A model generated the notes under the pieces. The model saw only the letters and a list, made by a program, of their open reading frames with translations. It did not search any database and was not told the DNA's origin. A stretch of 64,000 nucleotides of DNA from Amycolatopsis balhimycina FH 1894 (GTDB lineage Bacteria; Actinomycetota; Actinomycetes; Mycobacteriales; Pseudonocardiaceae): contig NZ_KB913037.1 of assembly GCF_000384295.1 (NCBI RefSeq), positions 2,337,975 to 2,401,974 on the forward strand, read 5' to 3'. The translations under genes were made by a program, and so were the position numbers. Numbering within the stretch: the first letter of the stretch is position 1; every line of letters begins with the position of its first letter. Shown here piece after piece: positions 45,319-54,277 of the stretch.

Positions 45319-46841
45319 TGCCGGGAAGAGTCAGAAACCGCCGCCCCGCGCTCGCCGCGTTGGCCGCCGTGGGGTCCATCGCGTGCACGACACTGATGGC
45401 GGTAGCGGGCGGGTCGTGGGCGAGTGACGCGAGCGCGGCGGGCGCTTTCGCGTGCCGGGTCGACTACACGGCCAACGACTGGGGCAGCGGGTTCGGTGCC
45501 AAGGTGACCGTTGCCAACCTCGGTTCGTCGGCGGTCAACGGCTGGACGCTCACCTACACCTACGCCGGCAACCAGACCCTGCAGAACGGCTGGAGCGGCA
45601 ATTGGTCCCAGGCGGGCAAGCGGGTCACCGTGACCAACCTTAGCTGGAACGGCACCGTCCCGGCGGGCGGCAGCGTCAGCGCGGGAGCGAACTTCACCTA
45701 CAGCGGCACCAACGCCAAGCCGGCGGACTTCGCCGTCAACGGCGCCGCGTGCACCGGCACCACCCCGACGACGACCACCACGCCAACCACCACCACGACC
45801 ACTCCGCCGGTCGGTGCCGCACCGGCGCTGCGCGTCTCCGGCAACAAGATCGTCACCGCGAAAGGCGAGCCGTACCGGCTGCTGGGCGTGAGCCGCTCCA
45901 GCGGCGAGTTCGCCTGCGTGCAGGGCAAGGGCATGTGGGACGGTCCGGTGGACCAGGCGTCGGTGAACGCGATGAAGACCTGGAACATCCACACGGTACG
46001 AATCCCGTTGAACGAGGAGTGCTGGCTGGGCGTCAACGGCTCACCCGGGGGCGCCACCTACCAGCAAAACGTCAAGGACTACGTGGATCGGCTGACGGCG
46101 AACGGCATCAATGTGATCCTCGACCTGCACTGGACCTGGGGCGCCTACGCGAACGGGCCGGACTGGCACTGCAAGGACGAGCACGCGACGTGCCAGAAAC
46201 CGATGCCGGACGCACGGTACTCTCCGCAGTTCTGGACCGGCGTCGCCACCGCGTTCAAGGGCAACAACGCCGTCGTCTTCGACCTGTTCAACGAGCCGTA
46301 CCCGGAGATCGCCGGCGACTGGAACAAGACCCTGGGCTGGCAGTGCTGGCGGGATGGGGGCACCTGCACCGGCCTTCCCTACGAAACCGCCGGAATGCAG
46401 GACCTGGTCGACGCGGTGCGGGGCACCGGCGCGACCAACGTCCTCATGCTGGGCGGCCTGGAGTGGGCCAACGACATGCGGGAGTGGCTGACCCACAAGC
46501 CGATCGACCCGTTGAACAACATCGCGGCGTCCTGGCACGCCTACAGCTTCAACGCCTGCGCCACCGAATCCTGCTGGGACAGCCAGGTCGCCCCGCTCGC
46601 CCGGCAAGTCCCGGTCGTGCTCGGCGAGTTCGGCCAGGACAACTGCGGCTTCGACTACATGCGGCGGTTGGCGGACTGGGCCGACACGCACTCCGTGAGC
46701 TACCTCGCGTGGACCTGGAACCCGTGGGGCTGCAGCACCGGTGCCGTGCTCATCAAGGACTGGAACGGCACACCCGAGCCCGGCGTCGGCGAGGGCTTCA
46801 AGGCCCACCTGCTCGGCCAAAACCCCGGCGGAACCCCGTAA
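45318..46841 (+). CDS. Secreted CBM2-GH5 beta-glycanase (mannanase or cellulase)
   Basis: A 507-residue enzyme: signal peptide (about 1-40), CBM2 (about 43-145; WGSGFGAKVTVANLGSSAVNGW, with binding Trp residues), a Thr/Pro linker of TTTTTPTTTTTTPP type, and a GH5 TIM barrel (about 165-500). Acid/base Glu is in LFNEPYPE and nucleophile Glu in LGEFGQ; HWTWG and WHAYSF are family landmarks. CBM2 tethers to crystalline cellulose or mannan. Cellulase and mannanase activities are both found in such proteins; the operon favours mannan. It starts inside the TGATG overlap with the previous gene. Confidence 0.87.
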   Translation: MPGRVRNRRPALAALAAVGSIACTTLMAVAGGSWASDASAAGAFACRVDYTANDWGSGFGAKVTVANLGSSAVNGWTLTYTYAGNQTLQNGWSGNWSQAGKRVTVTNLSWNGTVPAGGSVSAGANFTYSGTNAKPADFAVNGAACTGTTPTTTTTPTTTTTTPPVGAAPALRVSGNKIVTAKGEPYRLLGVSRSSGEFACVQGKGMWDGPVDQASVNAMKTWNIHTVRIPLNEECWLGVNGSPGGATYQQNVKDYVDRLTANGINVILDLHWTWGAYANGPDWHCKDEHATCQKPMPDARYSPQFWTGVATAFKGNNAVVFDLFNEPYPEIAGDWNKTLGWQCWRDGGTCTGLPYETAGMQDLVDAVRGTGATNVLMLGGLEWANDMREWLTHKPIDPLNNIAASWHAYSFNACATESCWDSQVAPLARQVPVVLGEFGQDNCGFDYMRRLADWADTHSVSYLAWTWNPWGCSTGAVLIKDWNGTPEPGVGEGFKAHLLGQNPGGTP

Positions 46842-46852
46842 CTGGAGGAAAG

Positions 46853-48301
46853 ATGAGATCAACCGGACACCGGCCGCGGTGTACCGCCTCGATCGGGCTG
46901 GTCCTCGCCCTGGTGCTGGGCTGCCTCGGCATCCAGGCCGGCACCGGTCCGCCGGCGCAGGCCGCCACCAACCAGTTCCACGGGGTGAACTGGGCCGATT
47001 ACCGGGACAACTACCTGACCGACCCGAACGTCCCCATCGGATTGTCCACATCGGACAGCTATGCGACCACCTACGCGAAGGCCACCCCGATCCTCAAGGG
47101 CTTCCAGAACCTGGGCGCCAACACGATCCGGTTCGGCATCAACCCGCAGACCACGTCGTCGTCCTGGTGGAACAGCCTCGTAGCGGCCTACGACGCGGCC
47201 GCCGCGCTCGGTATGAACGTCATGATCGCCCCCTGGACACAGCCGGGCAGCGGCCGGATCACGAACATGAACGCCTTCTACGCGATGTGGGACACCGTCA
47301 TCGCCAAGTACGGCGGCAACAGCCGGTTCTCCTTCGACCTCCTCAACGAACCCTGGGGGTACAGCGCCACCGAACTGACCGACCTCGCCGCCGCCTGGCT
47401 GGCGCGCTATCCCGCCGTGCCCCGTGGCCGGATGGTCATTCCCGGCCTGTGGTCGGACATCGACCTGTGCGCGGTGGGCGCCGACTCACGATTGAAGGGC
47501 ACCCTGCTGTCGATCCACATGTACACCCTGGGCGGGGAGACCCACCCCACCGAGGCCGCGTGGATCGCCAGCTTCAAGGGCCGCCTGTGCGGCTATGCCG
47601 ACCGCGCCGTGCTCACCGAGTTCGGCGTGCCCATGACCACCGGCGTCAACTACAACGGCCCCCGCGACGGCAACAACAACGTCTCCTACTATTACGCACT
47701 CACCGACACCGTGCGCAGCCTGGGCATGGGATCGTTGCTGTGGACGGGAGTCAAACGAGCCGACCAGACCGCCGGCCCGGGCCCGTGCTTCAACGCCTCC
47801 TGTGCGATCACCTCCCTCACCGGCACGGGCACCAACCTCTCGCTGACCGTCACCAACCGCTCCGGGCTCGACCGGCTCCGCTACGGCTGGGGACTGAACG
47901 ACAACGGCGACGGCACCGCCGGGGTGCTGCGCGGCGCCGGGTCCAACCGGTGCCTGGACGTGCCCGGAGCGGCCACTGCCAACGGCACCCTCCTGAACAT
48001 CTGGGACTGCACCGGCCGCACCAACCAGCAGTGGACCCAGCTGTCCGACGGCGCGTTGCAGGTCTACGGCAACAAGTGCCTCGACGTGCCCGGTCAAGCC
48101 CCGGCTCCGGGCACGGCGGTCCGGATCTGGGACTGCACCGGCGGCGCCAACCAGCAGTGGAACCTCACCGCCGACGGGACCATCGTCGGCCGCCCATCCG
48201 GGCTCTGCCTGGACGTCACCGGCGCAGGCACCGCGAACGGGACCCGAGTGCAGCTGTGGACGTGCAGCGGCGCCGGCAACCAGAAGTGGATCCGGAAGTG
48301 A
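46853..48301 (+). CDS. Secreted GH5 glycoside hydrolase with C-terminal CBM13
   Basis: A 482-residue secreted enzyme. A signal peptide (about 1-37) precedes a GH5 barrel (about 40-300; acid/base Glu in LLNEPWG, nucleophile Glu in LTEFGVP) and a C-terminal ricin domain (about 360-482) with repeats GACGxNRCLDV-like, NKCLDV and GLCLDV. Its GH5 subfamily is not obvious to me; an exo- or endo-mannanase, glucanase or galactanase are options. ATG follows TGGAGGAAAG, a leader identical over 16 nt to that of the GH2 gene at 41763. Last gene of the operon. Confidence 0.85.
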   Translation: MRSTGHRPRCTASIGLVLALVLGCLGIQAGTGPPAQAATNQFHGVNWADYRDNYLTDPNVPIGLSTSDSYATTYAKATPILKGFQNLGANTIRFGINPQTTSSSWWNSLVAAYDAAAALGMNVMIAPWTQPGSGRITNMNAFYAMWDTVIAKYGGNSRFSFDLLNEPWGYSATELTDLAAAWLARYPAVPRGRMVIPGLWSDIDLCAVGADSRLKGTLLSIHMYTLGGETHPTEAAWIASFKGRLCGYADRAVLTEFGVPMTTGVNYNGPRDGNNNVSYYYALTDTVRSLGMGSLLWTGVKRADQTAGPGPCFNASCAITSLTGTGTNLSLTVTNRSGLDRLRYGWGLNDNGDGTAGVLRGAGSNRCLDVPGAATANGTLLNIWDCTGRTNQQWTQLSDGALQVYGNKCLDVPGQAPAPGTAVRIWDCTGGANQQWNLTADGTIVGRPSGLCLDVTGAGTANGTRVQLWTCSGAGNQKWIRK

Positions 48302-48326
48302 CCCCACCTGACCGGCCCACGCGACA

Positions 48327-48358
48327 GGGCCGGGTGGCGCTGATCCGGCACCCGGCCC
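48327..48358 (+). terminator. Hairpin ending the second mannan operon
   Basis: GGGCCGGGTG (48327-48336) pairs with CACCCGGCCC (48349-48358) around a 12-nt loop, 26 nt after the GH5 stop. Confidence 0.65.
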
Positions 48359-48770
48359 GCCGCACTCCCCCGGCCGGCATCGCGGTCCTGTGCCGCTCGA
48401 GACGTACTCACCACCGGCTCCGATTGAGTCCGACGATTCCGGTTTGATGGTGTCCAAGTCGTTCCAGTGACAATTTTCCCCGCCACGCGGGCGCGCCGTG
48501 CGATGTCATCGCTACGTGTCCGACGTCGGCGGAAATATCTGCGCATGCCCAAAGATTCTTCGAACGACGACACAGAGTTGCGCCGAACCGATCCCGGGCC
48601 CCTCTGAACCATTCCGACTTTACCTCTACCCCATGCTTTACCAGCGCGACGCTGCCCGCGTCGCGTCAGGCGCCGCCGAGTGGCGGCTCGCTTTCCCATG
48701 GATGGCGCAAGGGCGTTCAGCAGGGCACCGTGACACCCGGGCGAATCGATCGTCGAATTCAGCGAAACTG

Positions 48771-48799
48771 TTGACATCTGACCTGCGCGGTTCTTAAAT
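48771..48799 (+). promoter_or_regulatory. Consensus promoter of the GH115 gene
   Basis: TTGACA (48771-48776), 17-nt spacer, TTAAAT (48794-48799). The leader to the GTG start is about 125 nt. Confidence 0.65.
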
Positions 48800-48932
48800 T
48801 CAAGGTAGCCTCGTCGGCACGGATTGACCATTTGACAGAAGACCGGATGCCCGGGCCGCGGAAACAAAGAAGATGTGATCAGCATTTCCAGCCGCGGCGC
48901 CGCCAAGCAGCCATACCGAAGGGAATACGCCC

Positions 48933-51884
48933 GTGATCGCAACGCCGTCGGGCCATCCGGGTGGCCACGCAGCCGCGCCGTCCCGCCGGTCGTTCCTGCG
49001 CGGGCTGGCCGCGGCAGGGGCGCTACCGCTGACCCCGGCCGCGGTGGGCTTGCTCGCAGCCGGGTCGGCCTCCGCCGCGGGGGACGGTTTTTCCCTGGTC
49101 GCGGGCGGCGTCGCCGCCGATGTGTTCGTGGACGCGGCCGACGACGTGGCCGTCCGCCGCGTGGCGGGCGACCTGCAGGCCGACATCGAGCGGGTCAGCG
49201 GGGTGCTGCCCATCCTGACCAACCGCACCGCCGGGCTGTCCCGCACGGCGGTGCTGATCGGCACGATCGGCCACAGCCCGGTCATCGACAAACTCGTCGC
49301 GTCCGGCCGCCTCGACGTCTCCGAAGTCGCCGGGCGCTGGGAGGCCTCGGTGACCCAGGTCGTCGACGCGCCGCTCGCCGGGGTCGACCGCGCGCTGGTC
49401 ATCGCCGGCAGCGACCGGCGCGGCACCATCTACGGCGTCTACGACCTGTCCGAGCGCATCGGCGTCTCCCCGTGGTACTGGTGGGCCGACGTGCCGGTGC
49501 CGCGCCGCGACACGGTGACCCTGCCGACGGCCACGGAGAAGCGGCGCGAGCCGGCGATCCGGTACCGCGGCATCTTCCTCAACGACGAGGACAACCTGTC
49601 GCAGTGGGCGTATCGGACGGCGGAGCCCGGCAAGCACATCGGGCCGGTCACCTACACCCGGATCTTCGAACTGATGTTGCGGCTCAAGGCGAACTACCTG
49701 TGGCCGGCCATGCACCCCGAATCGGACCACTTCAACAAGTACCCCGACAACCCGCGCCTGGCCGACGAGTACGGCATCGTCGTCGGCTCCAGCCACCCGG
49801 AGGCGTTGCTGCGCAACAACGTGTTCGAGTGGCAGCCGTGGGCGCAGGCGCACCGCAACCCGGACGGCAGCCTCCCGGAGTACGACTACACGGTCAACCC
49901 GAAGACGATCCTGGACTACTGGCGGGCCCGGGCGAAAGCCAACGCCCGGTACGAAAACGTCTGGACCGTCGGCATGCGCGGCATCCACGATTCGGGCCTG
50001 GTCACCAAGAACGCCAAGACCACGGCCGAGCGGGTCGCGGTGATGAACGACATCATCACCCAGCAGCGCCGGATCCTGGCGGAAGAGGTCGGGGCCGCGC
50101 CGCAGATCTTCATCCCGTACAAGGAAGTGCTCGACCTCTACAACGCCGGGGTCCGGGTGCCCGACGACGTGACGCTGATCTGGCCGGACGACAACCACGG
50201 GAACATGCGGCAGCTGCCCACGGCGGCCGAGCGGCAGCGGCCCGGCGGCAACGGCCTGTACTACCACATCTCCTACTGGGGATCGCCGAAGAGCTACCTG
50301 TGGCTGGACACCACCGCGCCCGCCAAGATCTGGCAGGAGCTGCGCCGGGCCTACGACAACGGGGTCCGCCACACCTGGATCGTCAACGTCGGCGACCTGA
50401 AGTCGCAGGAAACCGGGCTGTCGCTCGCGATGGAGCTCGCCTGGGACATTGACCGGTGGCGCGCGGAGGACGTGCAACCCCGGCTGGCCGAGTGGGCCGG
50501 TCGCCAGTTCGGCGCCGCGTACGCCCGGGAGATCGCCGAGATCCGGCAAGGTTACTACGAGCTGGCCGCGGCGCTGCGCCCCGAGTTCATCCAGAGCGGC
50601 GTCTTCTCCCTCGTCCACCACGGCGACGAGGCCGAGCGGCGGATGGCGGCGTACCAGAGCCTGATCAGCCGCGCCGAGGCGGTGGGCCGGCAGCTGCCAT
50701 CGTCCTATCAGGACGCTTTCTTCGAGCTGCTGCTGTATCCGCTGACCGGTGCGTACCTGATGAACCTGAAGTTCGTGTGCGCCGACCGCAACGCGCTCGC
50801 GGTCAAGCAGGGCCGCGGTGCCGGGGTGAACGTCTTCGCCGACCTCGCCGAGCGGGCCCAGGCCGACGAGGAGGCGCTGACCCGCCGCTACAACACCGCG
50901 ATCGCCGGGGGCAAGTGGAAAGAGATCATCAACCCGTACCCGGCCAACGTCCCCAAGGCACCGCGGGTGCCCGCCGTGACGAGACGGACCCGGACCAGTG
51001 CCGTGGGTCTCGGCGTGGCCGCCGAGGGCAACGAAACCGGCGTCGCCCGGCCCCTGACGTTCTCCTCCTACACCCGGAACCGGCGGTTCATCGACGTCTT
51101 CAACACCGGGTTCGCCCCGCTGTCCTGGCAGGCGTCCCCCAGCCACCCCTGGGTGCAGGTCAGCACCAGAGCAGGGACCACCCCGGACCAGGCGCGGATC
51201 TGGGTCAGCGTCGACTGGGCCGCAGCCCCGCTCGGTGCCGTCAGCCCACAGGTGCGCATCACCGGCGCGGGGACGACGCTGACCGTGCCGCTGCAGGTCG
51301 CCAACGACGGCGAGCAGGGGCGGGCCACGGCGATCGGGTTCGTCGAGGCACACGGCTACGTGTCGATCGAGGCCGAGCACTACGACCGCCTGGTGCCGCG
51401 GTCCGGTGCGACCTGGCAGTCGGTTCCCGGCCTCGGCCGCTCCGGTGCCGCCGTCATCGGTGCGCCGTTCGACGCGGCGCGCCTCGACGGCGACAGCCGC
51501 ACCGTGGCGCCCGAGCTCCAGTACAACGTCCGCTTCGCCACGGCCGGCACCTTCCCGGTCACGGTGTACCGGCTGCCCTCACTGGACGAACGCGGCACCC
51601 GCCGGCTCGCCGTCGGCCTCGACTCCGGCACCCCGATCCTCCTCAAGGGAACGGGAGTCACGTCCGCCGCCGCGTGGTCGCGCAACGTGGTCGAGGGCAT
51701 CGAGAAACTGGCCACGAGCATCACCGTGGACCGGCCGGGCGAGCACGTCCTCAAGCTGTGGATGGTCGACCCGGCCAACGCCGTCGACCAGATCGTCATC
51801 GACACCGGCGGGCTGCCGGCGAGCTACCTCGCCCCGCCGGAAAGCTTCCACCCGGTCTTCAATCCGAACCCCGGGCGCGCATGA
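48933..51884 (+). CDS. Tat-exported GH115 xylan alpha-1,2-glucuronidase
   Basis: A 983-residue secreted enzyme with a Tat signal (SRRSFLRGLAAAGALPLT). The large GH115 domain is recognisable from GTIYGVYDLSERIGVSPWYWW, RYRGIFLNDED, LKANYLWPAM, GIVVGSSHPE, LIWPDDNHGNMRQLP, YYHISYWGSPKSYLWL and WIVNVGDLK. C-terminal beta domains (from about 690) include a fibronectin-like module and a galactose-binding-like segment ending near residue 983. The enzyme removes (4-O-methyl)glucuronic acid from xylan. GTG 48933 follows GAAGGGA. It is monocistronic, and its 3' end overlaps the convergent hydrolase gene by 26 bp. Confidence 0.92.
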   Translation: MIATPSGHPGGHAAAPSRRSFLRGLAAAGALPLTPAAVGLLAAGSASAAGDGFSLVAGGVAADVFVDAADDVAVRRVAGDLQADIERVSGVLPILTNRTAGLSRTAVLIGTIGHSPVIDKLVASGRLDVSEVAGRWEASVTQVVDAPLAGVDRALVIAGSDRRGTIYGVYDLSERIGVSPWYWWADVPVPRRDTVTLPTATEKRREPAIRYRGIFLNDEDNLSQWAYRTAEPGKHIGPVTYTRIFELMLRLKANYLWPAMHPESDHFNKYPDNPRLADEYGIVVGSSHPEALLRNNVFEWQPWAQAHRNPDGSLPEYDYTVNPKTILDYWRARAKANARYENVWTVGMRGIHDSGLVTKNAKTTAERVAVMNDIITQQRRILAEEVGAAPQIFIPYKEVLDLYNAGVRVPDDVTLIWPDDNHGNMRQLPTAAERQRPGGNGLYYHISYWGSPKSYLWLDTTAPAKIWQELRRAYDNGVRHTWIVNVGDLKSQETGLSLAMELAWDIDRWRAEDVQPRLAEWAGRQFGAAYAREIAEIRQGYYELAAALRPEFIQSGVFSLVHHGDEAERRMAAYQSLISRAEAVGRQLPSSYQDAFFELLLYPLTGAYLMNLKFVCADRNALAVKQGRGAGVNVFADLAERAQADEEALTRRYNTAIAGGKWKEIINPYPANVPKAPRVPAVTRRTRTSAVGLGVAAEGNETGVARPLTFSSYTRNRRFIDVFNTGFAPLSWQASPSHPWVQVSTRAGTTPDQARIWVSVDWAAAPLGAVSPQVRITGAGTTLTVPLQVANDGEQGRATAIGFVEAHGYVSIEAEHYDRLVPRSGATWQSVPGLGRSGAAVIGAPFDAARLDGDSRTVAPELQYNVRFATAGTFPVTVYRLPSLDERGTRRLAVGLDSGTPILLKGTGVTSAAAWSRNVVEGIEKLATSITVDRPGEHVLKLWMVDPANAVDQIVIDTGGLPASYLAPPESFHPVFNPNPGRA

Positions 51885-52596
51885 ACTCGTCACTCTCGCG
51901 GCTGATCACCGCGGCGAGTTCGCCGGGCATCGACAGGAACGGCGAGTGCCCGCTCGGCAGGTGGTGGACCCGGACCGCGTGTTCCGCCATCTGCTCCTGG
52001 ACGGACGGTGGGATGGTGCGGTCCTCGTCGCAGACGATGTAAGTCGTCGGCATGTGGCGCCACGCGGCGTCGGTCAGCGGCGCCTGCCCTCCGGAGAGGG
52101 ACTGGTGGGTCAGCCGAGCGGCGCAGGACTCCGCGATGTCCGTGGGCACGTCGTTGTAGAAGACGGACAATGGAGTGAGCACGTCGACGTACTCCTCTTC
52201 GGGATGCAGGTCCCACCAGGCCGGCGGTGGGCCGCTGAACAGGTCGGACATGCGCTGGCCGACATCGGCCACGAATGCGGCCACGTACACGACACCGACG
52301 ACGTGCGGCTGCCCGCACACCGCCTGGGTCGTTGCGGGACCACTCCCCGAGTGGGTCACGACGACGGTGGGCCGGTCGGCGCTCTTCGCCAAAGCCGTTC
52401 TGATCGCTTCGACGTCGTCGGCGAAGCCGCCCAGGGCCCTGGGGTCGGTCCCGGACGAGGGAAGGGCCACTGTGCGCACGGTGCCGGGAAGTTTCGGAAG
52501 CAGCAGGTCCCAAGCCCACGGGCCGTGCCAGGCACCGTGCACGAGGAGCAGATCCGGTGAAGCTGCCGGGTCGCTGCGGGTGGGCGACATTGTCAT
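51859..52596 (-). CDS. Alpha/beta hydrolase (EstC-like esterase), cytosolic
   Basis: A 245-residue alpha/beta hydrolase of the salicylate-esterase/EstC-like group: the opening LLLVHGAWHGPWAW is diagnostic, the nucleophile Ser is in THSGSG, Asp in CDEDRT and His in SGHSPF. No signal peptide. ATG 52596 has GAAAGGG upstream. It follows the SDR gene by 24 nt on the same strand, so the pair is probably cotranscribed under the XRE regulator at 53431. Substrate unknown. Confidence 0.83.
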   Translation of the reverse strand: MTMSPTRSDPAASPDLLLVHGAWHGPWAWDLLLPKLPGTVRTVALPSSGTDPRALGGFADDVEAIRTALAKSADRPTVVVTHSGSGPATTQAVCGQPHVVGVVYVAAFVADVGQRMSDLFSGPPPAWWDLHPEEEYVDVLTPLSVFYNDVPTDIAESCAARLTHQSLSGGQAPLTDAAWRHMPTTYIVCDEDRTIPPSVQEQMAEHAVRVHHLPSGHSPFLSMPGELAAVISRESDEFMRARGSD

Positions 52597-52620
52597 CGAG
52601 ACCCTTTCTCAGGCTGTGAC

Positions 52621-53329
52621 TCACCAGGGCAGTGGACCGTTGGCGTCGAAGTAGCCCCCCGTGGGGCCATCGGGACCGATCTGCGCCAGGCGGACGACGA
52701 TCTCGGCGCCCTGCTCGACGGTCTGCGTGCCGGTGTTGTCGTTGAGGTCCGTCTTGATGAAGCCGGGCTCCACGGAGTTGATCCGCATCTCCGGGAACGC
52801 CTTCGCGTACTGGACGGTGAGCATGTTGACGGCGGCCTTGGACGCCGGGTAGGCGATACCCGGGTAGAAGTGCGTGGGATGTTCGGGGTCGGAGAGGTTG
52901 GGTCAGCGAGGCCAGGCCGCCGCTGACGTTGACCACGACCGGTGCGGCCGAGCGCTGCAGCAGGGGCAGGAAGGCGTGGGTGACGCGGACGACGCCGAAG
53001 ACGTTCGTCTCGAACGTGTCCCGCGCCTGGTCGGCCGTCAAGGTCGCGGCGGTGGGCACACTGTGGGCGTCGGCCCTGCTCGCGATTCCGGCGTTGTTGA
53101 TCAGCACGTCGAGGCCGCCGTCCGCCTCGACGGTCTTGGCCGCGGCCTCGACCGCGACGTCGTCGGTGACGTCGAGGAGGACGAACCGGGCTCCCAGCCG
53201 CTCGGCGGCCCGGCGTCCGCGCTCGGCGTCGCGGGCACCGACGTAAACCGTGTGGCCTGCGGCAATGAGCTGTCGGGCGGTCTCGTAGCCGATGCCCTTG
53301 TTGGCTCCGGTGATCAGGGTCGTCGTCAT
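52621..53329 (-). pseudogene. Short-chain dehydrogenase/reductase, frameshifted
   Basis: A Rossmann-fold SDR split into two frames. The first frame from ATG 53329 carries TGANKGIGYETA (cofactor loop), NNAGIA and VVNVSGG. Sense is lost at the GGG run at 52900-52902, where one extra base shifts the frame; the correct reading resumes as LSDPEHPTHFYPGIAYPASKAA, giving the catalytic Tyr-x-x-x-Lys, and continues to EPGFIKTDLNDN, SDGP-type tail and GPLPW at 52621. Without correction the product would lose the active site and gain about 85 unrelated residues. It may be a real mutation or a homopolymer sequencing error. The intact family reduces carbonyls with NAD(P)H. Confidence 0.82.
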
Positions 53330-53430
53330 GCGTCCAGACTCCGGCGCGGCAGCGCGATCAGCCAGAAGACCCTTCTTCCTGGGACTGCGAGTACCAGGCG
53401 CGTACGCGGCCTGCGGTGTTCACTGGGCGC

Positions 53431-54270
53431 ATGACCGTGACTGAACTCGGACTGGCGCTGCGGCGCTGGCGCGACCGGGTTCCCCCGCACGCGGCGGGGC
53501 TGCCCTCCGGTGGACACCGGCGCGCGGCCGGTCTGCGGCGGGAGGAGCTGGCGCTGCTGGCCGGGATCTCGGTCGACTACGTCACGCGCCTCGAACAGGG
53601 CCGGGCGGCCAACCCGTCCGGACAGGTCGTCGAGGCGCTGGCCCGTGCGCTGCGGCTGTCGGCGGAGGAGCGGACATACCTGTTCGGGCTGGCGGGACTG
53701 GTTCCGCCCGGTCCCGACGTGGTGCCCGGGTACCTCACGCCCAGCGTCCAGCGGCTGCTGGACCGGCTCGTCGACGTACCCGTCGTCGTCTCCGACGCGG
53801 CCATGACGCTGCTGCTGGCCAACTCGATGTACGCGGCGCTGATGGGCGACCCGTCCGGCTTGCGCGGCTGGGAACGCAACGACGTGTGGCGCACCTTCAT
53901 GGGCGTGCCGACCCGCGCACGGTATACGCCCGAGGAACGGCGTTCCTGCGAGGCCGGCATGGTCTCCGAACTGCGGACGACCGCCTACCGGTATCCGGCG
54001 GACCGCCGGCTGCGGAGCCTGATCGCGGAATTGCGTACCCACAGTGAGCGGTTCGCCGAGCTGTGGGACGCGGGTGTCGTGGGACGGTTCGATGCCTGGC
54101 CCAAGACGATCGAGCATCCGCAGGTGGGCCTGCTGACGCTGGACTGCGACCTGCTCCGGGTGGCGGAGAGCGGCCTGTACATCCTCCTTTGCTCAGCCGG
54201 GCCGGGCACCGAGGCCGCCGAGAAGCTGGAGCTGCTCTCGGTGATCGGCACCCAGAACCTGGCCGAGTAG
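53431..54270 (+). CDS. XRE-family regulator with MmyB-like C-terminal domain
   Basis: A 279-residue regulator. The N-terminal HTH_31/Cro-type domain includes RRAAGLRREELALLAGISVDYVTRLEQGR (residues about 30-60). The C-terminal MmyB-like PAS-related domain (about 100-270) has VVVSDAAMTLLLANSMYAALMG and a late LLTLDCDLLRV segment. Members usually sit divergent to an SDR or similar oxidoreductase that they control, exactly as here (101 bp from the SDR start). ATG 53431 is the natural start by homology; its ribosome binding site is weak. Confidence 0.87.
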   Translation: MTVTELGLALRRWRDRVPPHAAGLPSGGHRRAAGLRREELALLAGISVDYVTRLEQGRAANPSGQVVEALARALRLSAEERTYLFGLAGLVPPGPDVVPGYLTPSVQRLLDRLVDVPVVVSDAAMTLLLANSMYAALMGDPSGLRGWERNDVWRTFMGVPTRARYTPEERRSCEAGMVSELRTTAYRYPADRRLRSLIAELRTHSERFAELWDAGVVGRFDAWPKTIEHPQVGLLTLDCDLLRVAESGLYILLCSAGPGTEAAEKLELLSVIGTQNLAE

Positions 54271-54277
54271 CCGGCCG

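Larger units (their letters stand above)
48302..48932. other. 631-bp intergenic region before the GH115 gene
   Basis: No gene is supported. It begins with the operon terminator (48327-48358) and ends with a strong promoter (48771-48799). The middle (48440-48770) is less GC-rich than the flanks and has no protein-like frame; I see no known RNA or attachment-site signature in it. Confidence 0.6.

Noticed and set aside
45770..45815. Repeated ACC-rich run in the GH5-CBM2 gene, considered as a tandem repeat or recombination site
   Set aside because: It encodes the Thr/Pro linker between CBM2 and GH5, a normal feature of such enzymes.
49023..51380. 785-codon minus-strand frame opposite the GH115 gene
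   Set aside because: Complement of a recognisable GH115 protein; no motif or ribosome binding site of its own.
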